Assembly (NCBI GenBank): GCA_029260375.1
Contig: JAJDDI010000092.1
Span: 62,001-126,000, forward strand
Source: Phycisphaerales bacterium
GTDB lineage: Bacteria; Planctomycetota; Phycisphaerae; Phycisphaerales; UBA1924
Direction: 5' to 3'
Length of the DNA: 64,000 nucleotides
In this document: one piece after another, positions 10,020 to 17,275 of the stretch
Layout of the letters: each line of letters opens with the position of its first letter
Position numbering within the stretch: the first letter of the stretch is position 1
The notes under the pieces: generated by a model
The model's input: the letters and a program-made list of their open reading frames with translations, nothing else
Databases searched by the model: none
What the model was told of the DNA's origin: nothing
Made by a program: the position numbers and the translations under genes

Positions 10020-10062
10020 CCGCGAGAGGGTTGCTCACCGATCGGCGAGTGAGCGGGAGGGG

Positions 10063-11349
10063 TTACGGGCAGCCGGCGCCGAAGGCTGAGAGGAAGGCGA
10101 CGACATCGCTGAAGTCGTGCTGACCAAAGGGAGCGGCGAGGTCGGCGGCGGGGTCCAAGGCGCCGAACGCGCTGAGGAAGGCAACGACGTCGGAGAAGTC
10201 CAGGGAACCGAAGGGCTCGGCGAAGTCGGCGGCGTTGCACGCGCCGGCGCCGCCGGCGTTGAGCCAGATGGTCGTGTTGTTGCTGTCACGGTTCGTAACG
10301 GCCATGTCAACCGACCCGTTGCCATCGAGATCGGCGAGTTCACTCGAACCCGGGCGTGTGCCGGCGGGGAGCGGAACACCCGCTGCCAGCGACCCGCCCG
10401 TGTTCTCCATAATGGAGACATTGTTGGAGTCACTGTTACTGGTCACAATATCGGTGTCGCCGTCTCCGTCAAGATCCGCGGCGGCAATCTCGCTGGGATT
10501 CAGCGCATTAACGAAAATAAATGTTGGCGCCGAGAGCACGCCGGCGTTGTTTGTGTAGAGGGCGACCGCGTTGAAGGCGTCGTCGGATACCGTCGCGGCC
10601 AGATCGTCGTCACCGTCTCCGTCGATGTCGATCGCGATGACGCCGTCGGGGCGCACGAGCGCGTTGGTCGGGAGCGTGGCGCTGAGCGTGAATGCCCCGG
10701 CGCCGTTGCCAGCGAAGACCTTGACGGTTCGGCTGTCTCGGTCGCTGGCGGCCAGGTCCATGATGCCGTCGGCGTTGAAGTCACCGGCGCCGACGCCGCG
10801 GGGCTCTCCGCCGACGGCGACGGAGGTCGCCGGGGCCAGGACGCCCGCGTTGTTCAGGACGACGGAGAGCGAGTTGGAGTCACGGTTGGCGGTCGCGAAG
10901 TCGGGCGTACCGTCGGCGTTGAGGTCGGCGGTGATCAACGAGCGCGCGTCGGCGCCGAGCGCGATGTTCTGGCCCGCGGTGAAGACGCCAGCAGCGTTGG
11001 TGTAGACTCGAAGGGTGTTGGTGTTGTTCAGGACGACCGCGAGATCGAGGTCCCCGTCCCCGTCGACATCGGCGGCGCGAAGGGTGTCGGGTCCGGTTCC
11101 GGCGCCGGTGAAGATCGGGGTCGAGGCGGCGAAGGCGCCGCCGCCGGTCCCGAAGAACACGTCGATCTTGTCGATGAGGTCAGTCGCGATGGCGAGGTCG
11201 GCGATGCCGTCGGCGTTGAAGTCGCCCGAGGCGATGCCGCCGGGGCGCGACGGGGTGGCCAGGGTGGTCGGCGCGGCGAAGTCGATTGCGCCCAGAGAGG
11301 CGGGCGTGAGGAGGGCCAGGGTGGCGAGGGTCGTGGTCTTGCGGGTCAT
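10063..11349 (-). CDS. Secreted seven-repeat FG-GAP/VCBS protein with dockerin-like tail
   Basis: Start assigned to ATG 11349 (MTRKTTTLATLAL), since the 27 codons upstream have no signal character; 428 residues result. After a signal peptide ending near SLGAI, seven FG-GAP/VCBS repeats follow, each with a calcium-binding aspartate loop: DFNADGIADLA, DVDGDGDLDLA, DLNADGTPDFA, DFNADGIMDLA, DIDGDGDDDLA, DLDGDGDTDIV and DLDGNGSVDMA. Seven such repeats are expected to fold as one integrin-like seven-bladed propeller. The last roughly 56 residues are the doubled dockerin-like module (CNAADFAEPFGSLDFSD, ADLAAPFGQHDFSD, GAGCP). Likely an exported binding or adhesion protein; ligand unknown. Confidence 0.87.
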   Translation of the reverse strand: MTRKTTTLATLALLTPASLGAIDFAAPTTLATPSRPGGIASGDFNADGIADLAIATDLIDKIDVFFGTGGGAFAASTPIFTGAGTGPDTLRAADVDGDGDLDLAVVLNNTNTLRVYTNAAGVFTAGQNIALGADARSLITADLNADGTPDFATANRDSNSLSVVLNNAGVLAPATSVAVGGEPRGVGAGDFNADGIMDLAASDRDSRTVKVFAGNGAGAFTLSATLPTNALVRPDGVIAIDIDGDGDDDLAATVSDDAFNAVALYTNNAGVLSAPTFIFVNALNPSEIAAADLDGDGDTDIVTSNSDSNNVSIMENTGGSLAAGVPLPAGTRPGSSELADLDGNGSVDMAVTNRDSNNTTIWLNAGGAGACNAADFAEPFGSLDFSDVVAFLSAFGALDPAADLAAPFGQHDFSDVVAFLSAFGAGCP

Positions 11350-11483
11350 CTCATCTGCTCCTGAAGCGATTGGTGTATGGGAAGGGGGTATCTGCCACCA
11401 GAAGAGCCCGAGGACGAGTCTCAGATACACGTGAATCCGGGCTTTCTCGTGCGCCGGCGGGCGTCGCTCTGCGGGCGCAAAGA

Positions 11484-11517
11484 GGCAGCCCGCACCGCGG
11501 GGCGGGCACGGACTGCC
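11484..11517 (-). terminator. Nested GC-rich hairpin, candidate terminator
   Basis: GCCCGC and GCGGGC (11488-11507, loop eight bases) pair perfectly, and flanking GGCAG and CTGCC (11484-11488, 11513-11517) could extend the structure. It lies downstream of the minus-strand gene ending at 11548 in a 198-base gap. No T-tract follows. Confidence 0.35.
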
Positions 11518-11547
11518 GGGGGGAGTCAGCGTTCGACCTCGTGGCGC

Positions 11548-12396
11548 CTATGGACAGCCTCCGCCGAACGCAGTCAGGAAGGCGATCACATCGGTGAAGT
11601 CGAACGATCCGATGGGTGGCGCCAGATCGGCGACCGGGTCCTGCGCGCCGAACGCGCCAAGGAAGGCGAGAACATCGGAGAAGTCCAGAACGCCGAGCGG
11701 CTCGGCCAGGTCGGCCGAGTTGCACGGCCCGGCGCTTGGGAGGCTCTGATCCCCGGCGTAGACGCCCGCGTGGTCGAGATAGACCGTGATCGGCTGGGTG
11801 ATGCGCCCCCCCGGGAGCGACTCGCCGGTCTCGATGGTCAGGATCATGGTTCCCGCAGAGCCCGAGGCGATGTTGGGCAGATCGTCGCCATCGCCAGGGT
11901 TGGCGTCTGCGAAGGAGGAGAGCGGGATGTTGTAGACGGCAAGCCCCGGCGCGATGGGAACCGGGCTGCTGAGCCACTCGTCGTCATCACCCAGGTCCAC
12001 GACGCCGTCGTTGTTGTCGTCGTCACGGAGCGTGACCAGGAGGCGGAGCCCCCCCACCGCCGGAGACGGGGCGTCGATGGTGACGCTGAAGGTATCGGCG
12101 CCGGGCGCGGGGCTGAAGGCGCCCCCGGAGACGTTCTGCGCCCCGATGCCGACGTTCTGGAACGAGAAAAAGCCGCCGTCGTTGAACCCGATGTCGAGCT
12201 GGAGCGACCCGCCCTGGAAGACGGTCTGGGCCGACTCGGTGACGGTAAAGCCCGCAACGCCGCCGATGGTGAACAGACGGTCGAGGGTCGCGCCCGGGGC
12301 GTCGAACTCGGCGGGGATGGAGGGCTGCGCGACCGCGCACGCGGCGAGCGCGGCGGGCACGAGAATCGTTGTCAGGCGCGGGGTGGTGTGTCGCAT
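11548..12396 (-). CDS. Secreted beta-sandwich protein with dockerin-like tail
   Basis: Start set at ATG 12396 (MRHTTPRLTTI), which directly begins a signal peptide ending ACAVAQ; the frame continues upstream but without signal character. 282 residues. Residues about 25-220 are beta-rich with an acidic loop (RDDDNNDGVVDLGDDDEW) that looks calcium-binding, and a segment VYLDHAGVYAG near the end that resembles carbohydrate-binding-module or laminin-type jelly rolls; this resemblance is by eye only. The final roughly 57 residues are the doubled dockerin-like module (CNSADLAEPLGVLDFSD, ADLAPPIGSFDFTD, GGGCP). Function unknown; probably a secreted binding protein. Confidence 0.82.
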   Translation of the reverse strand: MRHTTPRLTTILVPAALAACAVAQPSIPAEFDAPGATLDRLFTIGGVAGFTVTESAQTVFQGGSLQLDIGFNDGGFFSFQNVGIGAQNVSGGAFSPAPGADTFSVTIDAPSPAVGGLRLLVTLRDDDNNDGVVDLGDDDEWLSSPVPIAPGLAVYNIPLSSFADANPGDGDDLPNIASGSAGTMILTIETGESLPGGRITQPITVYLDHAGVYAGDQSLPSAGPCNSADLAEPLGVLDFSDVLAFLGAFGAQDPVADLAPPIGSFDFTDVIAFLTAFGGGCP

Positions 12397-12455
12397 GGCT
12401 CGTCTCCAGGTGGCAGTGCGTTTGGGGGAGGGCGCGGGGGCGCCTCGTGAAAGCG

Positions 12456-12479
12456 CTCGCACGGATCTCGCCGTGCGAG
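12456..12479 (-). terminator. Perfect 9-bp hairpin downstream of the small secreted protein gene
   Basis: CTCGCACGG and CCGTGCGAG form nine perfect pairs with a six-base loop, 37 bases past the stop of the minus-strand gene at 12516. A candidate intrinsic terminator, although no T-run follows. Confidence 0.5.
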
Positions 12480-12515
12480 GCGCTGGGTCGGGAAGATTCT
12501 GATGAATGCCGAGAC

Positions 12516-12941
12516 TTACTTGAACACGCCGTCCAGCGGGCCCACGGAGACGGTGTCTCCCGGCATGAGGCGCGGGAAGTCGGGGGCGATGGGCGTGCCG
12601 TCGCCGGGCTCATCGATGAACTCGGCGGTGCGGAGCTGCATCTCGGCGACACCCAGATCGTTGACAAAGATGGAGCCGACGGTCGTGCCGTTGACACTCA
12701 CCACGAGCTCGGCGCCGGGCTTGAAGTCCTCGGCCTCGACGTCGAAGCGCTGTTCGAGCAGGCCGTCGCGGAAGCGGTCTCGGTAGCGGGCCTTGGCCTG
12801 CGCCTGATCGTTACCAAGCTCCATGCGAGCCTCGACACGGACCTGGTCGGGGTTGCCGCCGCCGCCGGCATGGACCGAGGCCATCCCGGCAAGCCCGAGG
12901 ACCGCGACGGCGCTGGCCGCCTTCGTCATCTTGTTGAACAT
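12516..12941 (-). CDS. Small secreted protein of unknown function
   Basis: The start at ATG 12941 is chosen because AAGGAG lies seven bases upstream and a signal peptide (MFNKMTKAASAVAVLGLAGM...VHAG) follows at once; 141 residues. The mature part begins with a Gly run, then a charged region rich in Arg, Glu and Asp (RVEARMELGND, KARYRDRF), then a short beta-rich half with GTTVGSIFVNDLG and GDTVSVGPLDGVF. It has no dockerin-like tail, Cys or membrane segment, in contrast to its neighbours downstream. It is divergent from the sigma-factor gene, with a shared 238-base promoter region. I do not recognise a family with confidence. Confidence 0.75.
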   Translation of the reverse strand: MFNKMTKAASAVAVLGLAGMASVHAGGGGNPDQVRVEARMELGNDQAQAKARYRDRFRDGLLEQRFDVEAEDFKPGAELVVSVNGTTVGSIFVNDLGVAEMQLRTAEFIDEPGDGTPIAPDFPRLMPGDTVSVGPLDGVFK

Positions 12942-13179
12942 CGTGTTCTCCTTGCGTGCAGCCCCGCACGTTTCGGTGGAGTCCCGGTCTCGGACGTGAG
13001 CCGGGGACGCTTCTCCGCGGGCGGGATTCCCCCACCGTTCCGCGGCGACGCCCGAAAGAGGGTGATAACCCGCCCCGGATACACGCCGCCTCAAAAACTT
13101 CTGTGCCGAACTCTGCGGGGCAGCTCGTTCCGTGGAATCGACGTTTACACTGACACCAACTCGGAGCCGTACGCCTGCG

Positions 13180-13740
13180 ATGAATGAGAGCCGATCCACC
13201 AAACCATCAGATACGGAGCTGATTGCGCGTTGCCTTGACGGCGACGATGCGGCGTGGTCTGTCCTGATCGACCGGTACTCGCGTCTCGTGTACTCGATCC
13301 CGGCACGCCACGGCGTGAACCGGCAGGACAGCGAGGACGTCTTTCAGACTGTGTGGGCGCTGGTCGTCAAGCACCTGCCGATGCTCCGCGACGCCCGGAC
13401 GCTGCCCGCGTGGCTGATCACCACGACGCAGCGCGAAACGTGGCGGGTCCTTCGCAAGAGTGCGCCGACCGCCCTGAGCGCCGAGGCCGAGAGCGAGGCG
13501 CCGATCGGCACACACGCGGAGCTTGAGCTGATCGAGCGTCGCCAGCGGCTTCGCGAGGCGATGGCCCGAATCGGGCCCGAGTGCCGGACGCTGCTCGAGA
13601 TGCTCTTCCGGTCAGATCGCCCGTCGTATGACGTGGTGGCTCAGCAGCTCGGGATGCCCCGCGGTTCGATCGGGCCGAGGCGGGCGAGATGCCTGCAGAA
13701 GCTTTCCAACCTGGCTCAGGAGGCCCTGGGAGAGGGGTAG
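13180..13740 (+). CDS. ECF-type RNA polymerase sigma factor
   Basis: 186 residues from ATG 13180 (MNESRSTKPSD); an upstream in-frame start gives only a low-complexity extension. Region 2 is clear: LIARCLDGDDAAWSVLIDRYSRLVY, then EDVFQTVWALVV, the usual core-binding and -10 recognition helices, and PAWLITTTQRETWRVLR. Region 4 follows (RIGPECRTLLEMLF, then a helix-turn-helix YDVVAQQLGMPRGSIGPRRAR) and contacts the -35 element. It directs RNA polymerase to a dedicated regulon. It is followed after 86 bases by an anti-sigma-like gene, a TPR-CHAT protease and a subtilase on the same strand, so it probably belongs to that signalling cassette and may regulate its own operon. No ECF promoter was identified with confidence. 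Confidence 0.93.
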   Translation: MNESRSTKPSDTELIARCLDGDDAAWSVLIDRYSRLVYSIPARHGVNRQDSEDVFQTVWALVVKHLPMLRDARTLPAWLITTTQRETWRVLRKSAPTALSAEAESEAPIGTHAELELIERRQRLREAMARIGPECRTLLEMLFRSDRPSYDVVAQQLGMPRGSIGPRRARCLQKLSNLAQEALGEG

Positions 13741-13826
13741 CGGATGGTGGAGTGCGATTCGGTTGTTTTTTGGCCCGGCGCGTATCTGGCGGGGGCTTGT
13801 CGCCTCCTCCCCATCGAGAACACACC

Positions 13827-14432
13827 ATGACCCACCAACGATCCGATATCGAGCAGCTCACCTCTCTGGCACACGGTGAGCTTGATGAAGAAGCCGCGGC
13901 AGCGCTGCGGGCACGCATCGATGGTGAGCCGACGCTGCGGCAGAGCTACAAGAGTATTCTCTACGCGGTGCGGTTCCTCGCGGCCGAGCCGGAGAGTGAG
14001 GCTTCAGCCAGCGCCGTGAGCGCGGCCAAGAAGCTGCTTCGCGAATCTCGCCCGGGCCTGATCGACAGGCTGAGCGATGGTCTGCGGCAGATCGTCGCGG
14101 CCCTCGACTTCGACTCACGCCTGACCCCCGCCGTTGCCGGAATCCGAGGCGCTGGCGGCACGGCTCAGGTGGCGTTCTCGTGTGAAGGCGCCGACCTGGA
14201 CCTAGAAATCTCACCTAGCGGCGAGGACACTTGGCTCGTCGAGGGTCAGATCGACGCCGACGAGGGCGGTGATTGGACGGTCACGATCGTTGATGCCGGT
14301 GGGAGCTCGCCGGACCTGTCTCTGGATGCCAATGACGGCGCGTTCCGGACAAAGCTGCCCGCCGGGTCGTACGAGCTGCTCCTTCGGCGGGGCGAGCTCG
14401 AGATCAAGGTGAGCCCGGTACAGATCCCCTGA
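13827..14432 (+). CDS. Soluble anti-sigma-like protein with C-terminal beta-sandwich
   Basis: 201 residues from ATG 13827 (MTHQRSDIEQLTSLAHGELDEE). Residues about 8-50 follow the layout of the anti-sigma N-terminal helical domain (LAHGELDEEAAAALRARID, then EPTLRQSYKSI), but the HxxxCxxC zinc motif of ZAS anti-sigma factors is absent. A helical linker (about 55-95) leads to a beta-rich C-terminal domain (about 100-201: GGTAQVAFSCEGADLDLEIS, GDWTVTIVDAGG, LPAGSYELLLRRGELEIKV) resembling carboxypeptidase-regulatory-like folds. No signal peptide or transmembrane helix is present, so it should be cytoplasmic. Position directly after the sigma gene and two bases before the CHAT gene suggests that it restrains the sigma factor and may be a substrate of the CHAT protease. 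That role is inferred, not seen. Confidence 0.72.
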   Translation: MTHQRSDIEQLTSLAHGELDEEAAAALRARIDGEPTLRQSYKSILYAVRFLAAEPESEASASAVSAAKKLLRESRPGLIDRLSDGLRQIVAALDFDSRLTPAVAGIRGAGGTAQVAFSCEGADLDLEISPSGEDTWLVEGQIDADEGGDWTVTIVDAGGSSPDLSLDANDGAFRTKLPAGSYELLLRRGELEIKVSPVQIP

Positions 14433-14434
14433 GC

Positions 14435-17275
14435 ATGCCCGAACCGGACGCAAGAACCCGCGTCGAGCATCTTCTCTCGCTCTCAGCCGATCAGCGTGAG
14501 CGGGAGGCGGCGACCACCGAGCTGGGCGAGCCTGTGCTGCTCGAGCTCGTGGACGAGGTGCGCGACCTGGTCATGAGCGATCTTGACCGGGCCCTGGCGA
14601 TGGGCGAGGTGCTCCGGCTGCTGTCGGACCGGCTCAACTTCCCGGCGGCCCGCGCGCGCTCGCGCAGTGCTTGGGCACACGCTCTGAACTACGCGAACAG
14701 GTTCGATGACGCGATCATCGCCTTGGACGAGGCGTCAGCAATCGCGCAAGAGAACGGTGATCCGCTCGAAGACGCTCGCGCCAGCCTCGCGAAGGCGCAG
14801 TCTTTGGCTCGACTGGGGCGGTTTGAGAAAGCGATCGAGGCGTGCGTCCACGCCGAACGGATCTTTGAGGCGGATGAGAAGCCCGAGCTGGCGCTACGCG
14901 CGGTCACGAACCACGCGATCATTCTCCGCATGCTCGGGCGATGGGGCGAATCCGTTGACCGGTTCGACCGGGCGCTCGAGCTGGCCAGGCTGGACCCGAC
15001 GCTTTCGGCACAGATCCAGTCGAATCGGGCGGAGACGCTTCTGGAACTCGGGCGGTTCAAGGACGCGGAGCACGCGTTCCGCCGGTCCTACGAGCTGCTT
15101 GAGCTGGCCGGGATGGATCGTGTGGCGGCGATCGTCCGGGGCAACCTCGCGGACCTGCTCGGTCGCCAGGGGCGGCTGTCGGAGTCCATCCGGCAGTTCG
15201 AGCATGCACGCCGGTTTTTCGAGCGAGACCGGGCGCAGGGCGATCTTGCCCGGATCGAGGCGGAGCTGGCGGACGTGTTCGCGGCGACGGGACTGAACGA
15301 AGAAGCCATCGCGCTCTATACGCGCGCCACCGAGGCGCTCAAGTCGGCGGGCCTGGCCGCGGAGCACGCGCGGGCGTTGACGGGTCTCGGGGCTCTGCTG
15401 ATTGACGCGGAACCTGGCGCCGCCGGAGAAGTGCTCGAGAGGGCCGGCGCCGCCTGGGAGAGCCTCGGGAACGAGCAGGCGAAGACGCGAGCGGGCCTGC
15501 TCCGGGCAAAGCTGGCGCTGCGTCAGCGAGATTCAGCCAGCGCCTCAAGGCTCGCGTCCCTGGACTACGAGTCGATCTCTGACTCTCCGATCAACAAGAT
15601 TGTTCGCCGGACCATACTCGCGGGGGTGTTGGATCGCACGGGCCAGGCGCCCCGTGCGCAGGCCGTGCTCCGCGAGGCGCTCACGATCGCCGACGAGCTC
15701 GGCCTGCCGCCCGTGCGGGCCGACCTGCACCATCGGCTGGGTCGTTCGCTCACGGCGGAGGGCCGCACGGAGGAATCGCTGGGACACTACCGGCGATCCA
15801 TCGAGGAGATCGAGCGTATCCGCGGCGCCCTGCAGGGCGACCGCTTCCGGGCCGCGTTCCTCGGTGATCACAGCCTGATCTACCAGGACGCGGCGGATGC
15901 GCTGCTGGACATCGACGCCCCGGGCGCGGTCGTCGAGGCGTTCGAGATGACCGAGCGGGCCCGTTCACGGGCGCTGCTCGAGACGGTGCAGGGCGGCGTG
16001 GAACTCGCCGAGCAGATCGCCGAGCACGCGACGGACGAGGATCGCGGGCTGCTCGAGCGTTTGGCGAGCGGGCGAGCGCGCGTGAACTACCTCTACAGTC
16101 GGATCGATCCGTCGGGCGGGGGCGAGAGCCCGGGGTTCGGCGGGGGCTGGCTCGGGATGCTGCACGAGGCCGAGGCGGAAGTCTCAGCGGTGGAGACCCG
16201 CCTGTCCTCGTCGCGCGCGGCGCGGGGGGTTCTCGCGACACCGATGTCCGCCGATGCCCTCACCGAATCCATCCCGGAAGGCTGCGCCACGCTGGTCTAC
16301 GCCCGCCATCACGACGGGCTGGTCTGCTATTGCCTGCGAAACCGGTCGGTCCGGTTGGTGAAGCTTCAGATCTCGATCGATGAACTTGACGACGCGGCCG
16401 CGGCGTTCGGGTTTCAGCTTCGACGCGTCGTTGTGCGTGGGCCGGGCGAATCCGGGCGTGCCGCGCGTCGACAGGCGTCGGCCGTGAAATCGGCCCGACG
16501 ACTCTATGACGCCGTGTTCCGCCCGGCCGAGCCGTTCCTCGCCGGTTGTGACCGCCTGACGATCGTTCCGACGGGCGGGCTGCACGCGATCCCGTTCTCC
16601 TCGCTTCATGACGGAGAGCGGTACCTGATCGAGCGGTACCGCGTGTCTCGCCTTCCGAGCGCCAGTCTCGGGGCGGCGATCGCCCCCGCGTCGGGGAGCA
16701 CACCGCAGCGGGCGCTCGTCGTCGGGGCGCCGGATCGGTTTGCGCCGGAGATCGGGGCGGAGGCTTCCGCGGTCGCGGGGGCGCTCCCGGGCGCCGAGCT
16801 TCTTATCGACGACGCCGCGGAAGGCGATCGGGTCATCGATGCCATGCACCGGGCCGGGGTCATCCACATCGCGTCACACGGGATGTTCCCGCCGGGCAAC
16901 CCGCTCGGCGCTGCGCTGAAGATGGCGGACCGCTGGGTGACCGCGCGTGAGATTTTCGCGCTCCCGCTCCGCGGCGCCGTCGTGGTGCTCTCGGGGTGTG
17001 AGACGGGGCGGGCGGAGGTTGACCGCGGTGAAGAGAGCTACGGCTTCGTCCGCGCGTTCCTCGCCGCGGGGGCGGGTGGGGTGATCGCCTCACTGTGGGC
17101 GTCGCACGACCGCACGACCCGGACGCTCATGACCGATATGTACTCGCTGGCGCCCGAGAATGGGACGCCGGCGGAACGGGTATTCCACGGCCTGCGTACC
17201 GCCCAGCTCAGAGCCATCGAGAAAGACCACCACCCCGGACTTTGGTCTGGCTTTACAGCCGTAGGAGCTGGATAA
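14435..17275 (+). CDS. TPR-CHAT caspase-like protease
   Basis: 946 residues. Residues about 60-480 are tandem TPR-like helical pairs (for example ANRFDDAIIALDEASAIA, LGRFEKAIEACVHAERIF, LGRFKDAEHAFRRSYELL), a protein-binding superhelix. The C-terminal third (about 610-946) is a CHAT domain of caspase/clan CD type. The catalytic dyad is intact: His815 in HIASHG and Cys855 in LSGCETG, with the following YGFVRAFLAAGAGGVIASLW typical of CHAT. No export signal, so it should act in the cytoplasm. It starts two bases after the anti-sigma-like gene stop, and its TAA overlaps the ATG of the subtilase by one base, so the genes are translationally coupled. Known relatives include separase-like proteases, and the TPR-CHAT protease of type III-E CRISPR systems. 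Here the likely partner is the anti-sigma-like neighbour. Confidence 0.93.
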   Translation: MPEPDARTRVEHLLSLSADQREREAATTELGEPVLLELVDEVRDLVMSDLDRALAMGEVLRLLSDRLNFPAARARSRSAWAHALNYANRFDDAIIALDEASAIAQENGDPLEDARASLAKAQSLARLGRFEKAIEACVHAERIFEADEKPELALRAVTNHAIILRMLGRWGESVDRFDRALELARLDPTLSAQIQSNRAETLLELGRFKDAEHAFRRSYELLELAGMDRVAAIVRGNLADLLGRQGRLSESIRQFEHARRFFERDRAQGDLARIEAELADVFAATGLNEEAIALYTRATEALKSAGLAAEHARALTGLGALLIDAEPGAAGEVLERAGAAWESLGNEQAKTRAGLLRAKLALRQRDSASASRLASLDYESISDSPINKIVRRTILAGVLDRTGQAPRAQAVLREALTIADELGLPPVRADLHHRLGRSLTAEGRTEESLGHYRRSIEEIERIRGALQGDRFRAAFLGDHSLIYQDAADALLDIDAPGAVVEAFEMTERARSRALLETVQGGVELAEQIAEHATDEDRGLLERLASGRARVNYLYSRIDPSGGGESPGFGGGWLGMLHEAEAEVSAVETRLSSSRAARGVLATPMSADALTESIPEGCATLVYARHHDGLVCYCLRNRSVRLVKLQISIDELDDAAAAFGFQLRRVVVRGPGESGRAARRQASAVKSARRLYDAVFRPAEPFLAGCDRLTIVPTGGLHAIPFSSLHDGERYLIERYRVSRLPSASLGAAIAPASGSTPQRALVVGAPDRFAPEIGAEASAVAGALPGAELLIDDAAEGDRVIDAMHRAGVIHIASHGMFPPGNPLGAALKMADRWVTAREIFALPLRGAVVVLSGCETGRAEVDRGEESYGFVRAFLAAGAGGVIASLWASHDRTTRTLMTDMYSLAPENGTPAERVFHGLRTAQLRAIEKDHHPGLWSGFTAVGAG
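17263..17267 (+). promoter_or_regulatory. Ribosome binding site deciding the subtilase start
   Basis: AGGAG lies seven bases before ATG 17275, inside the end of the CHAT gene. This favours the ATG that overlaps the CHAT stop (TAATG) over the later in-frame ATG at 17284. Confidence 0.6.
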
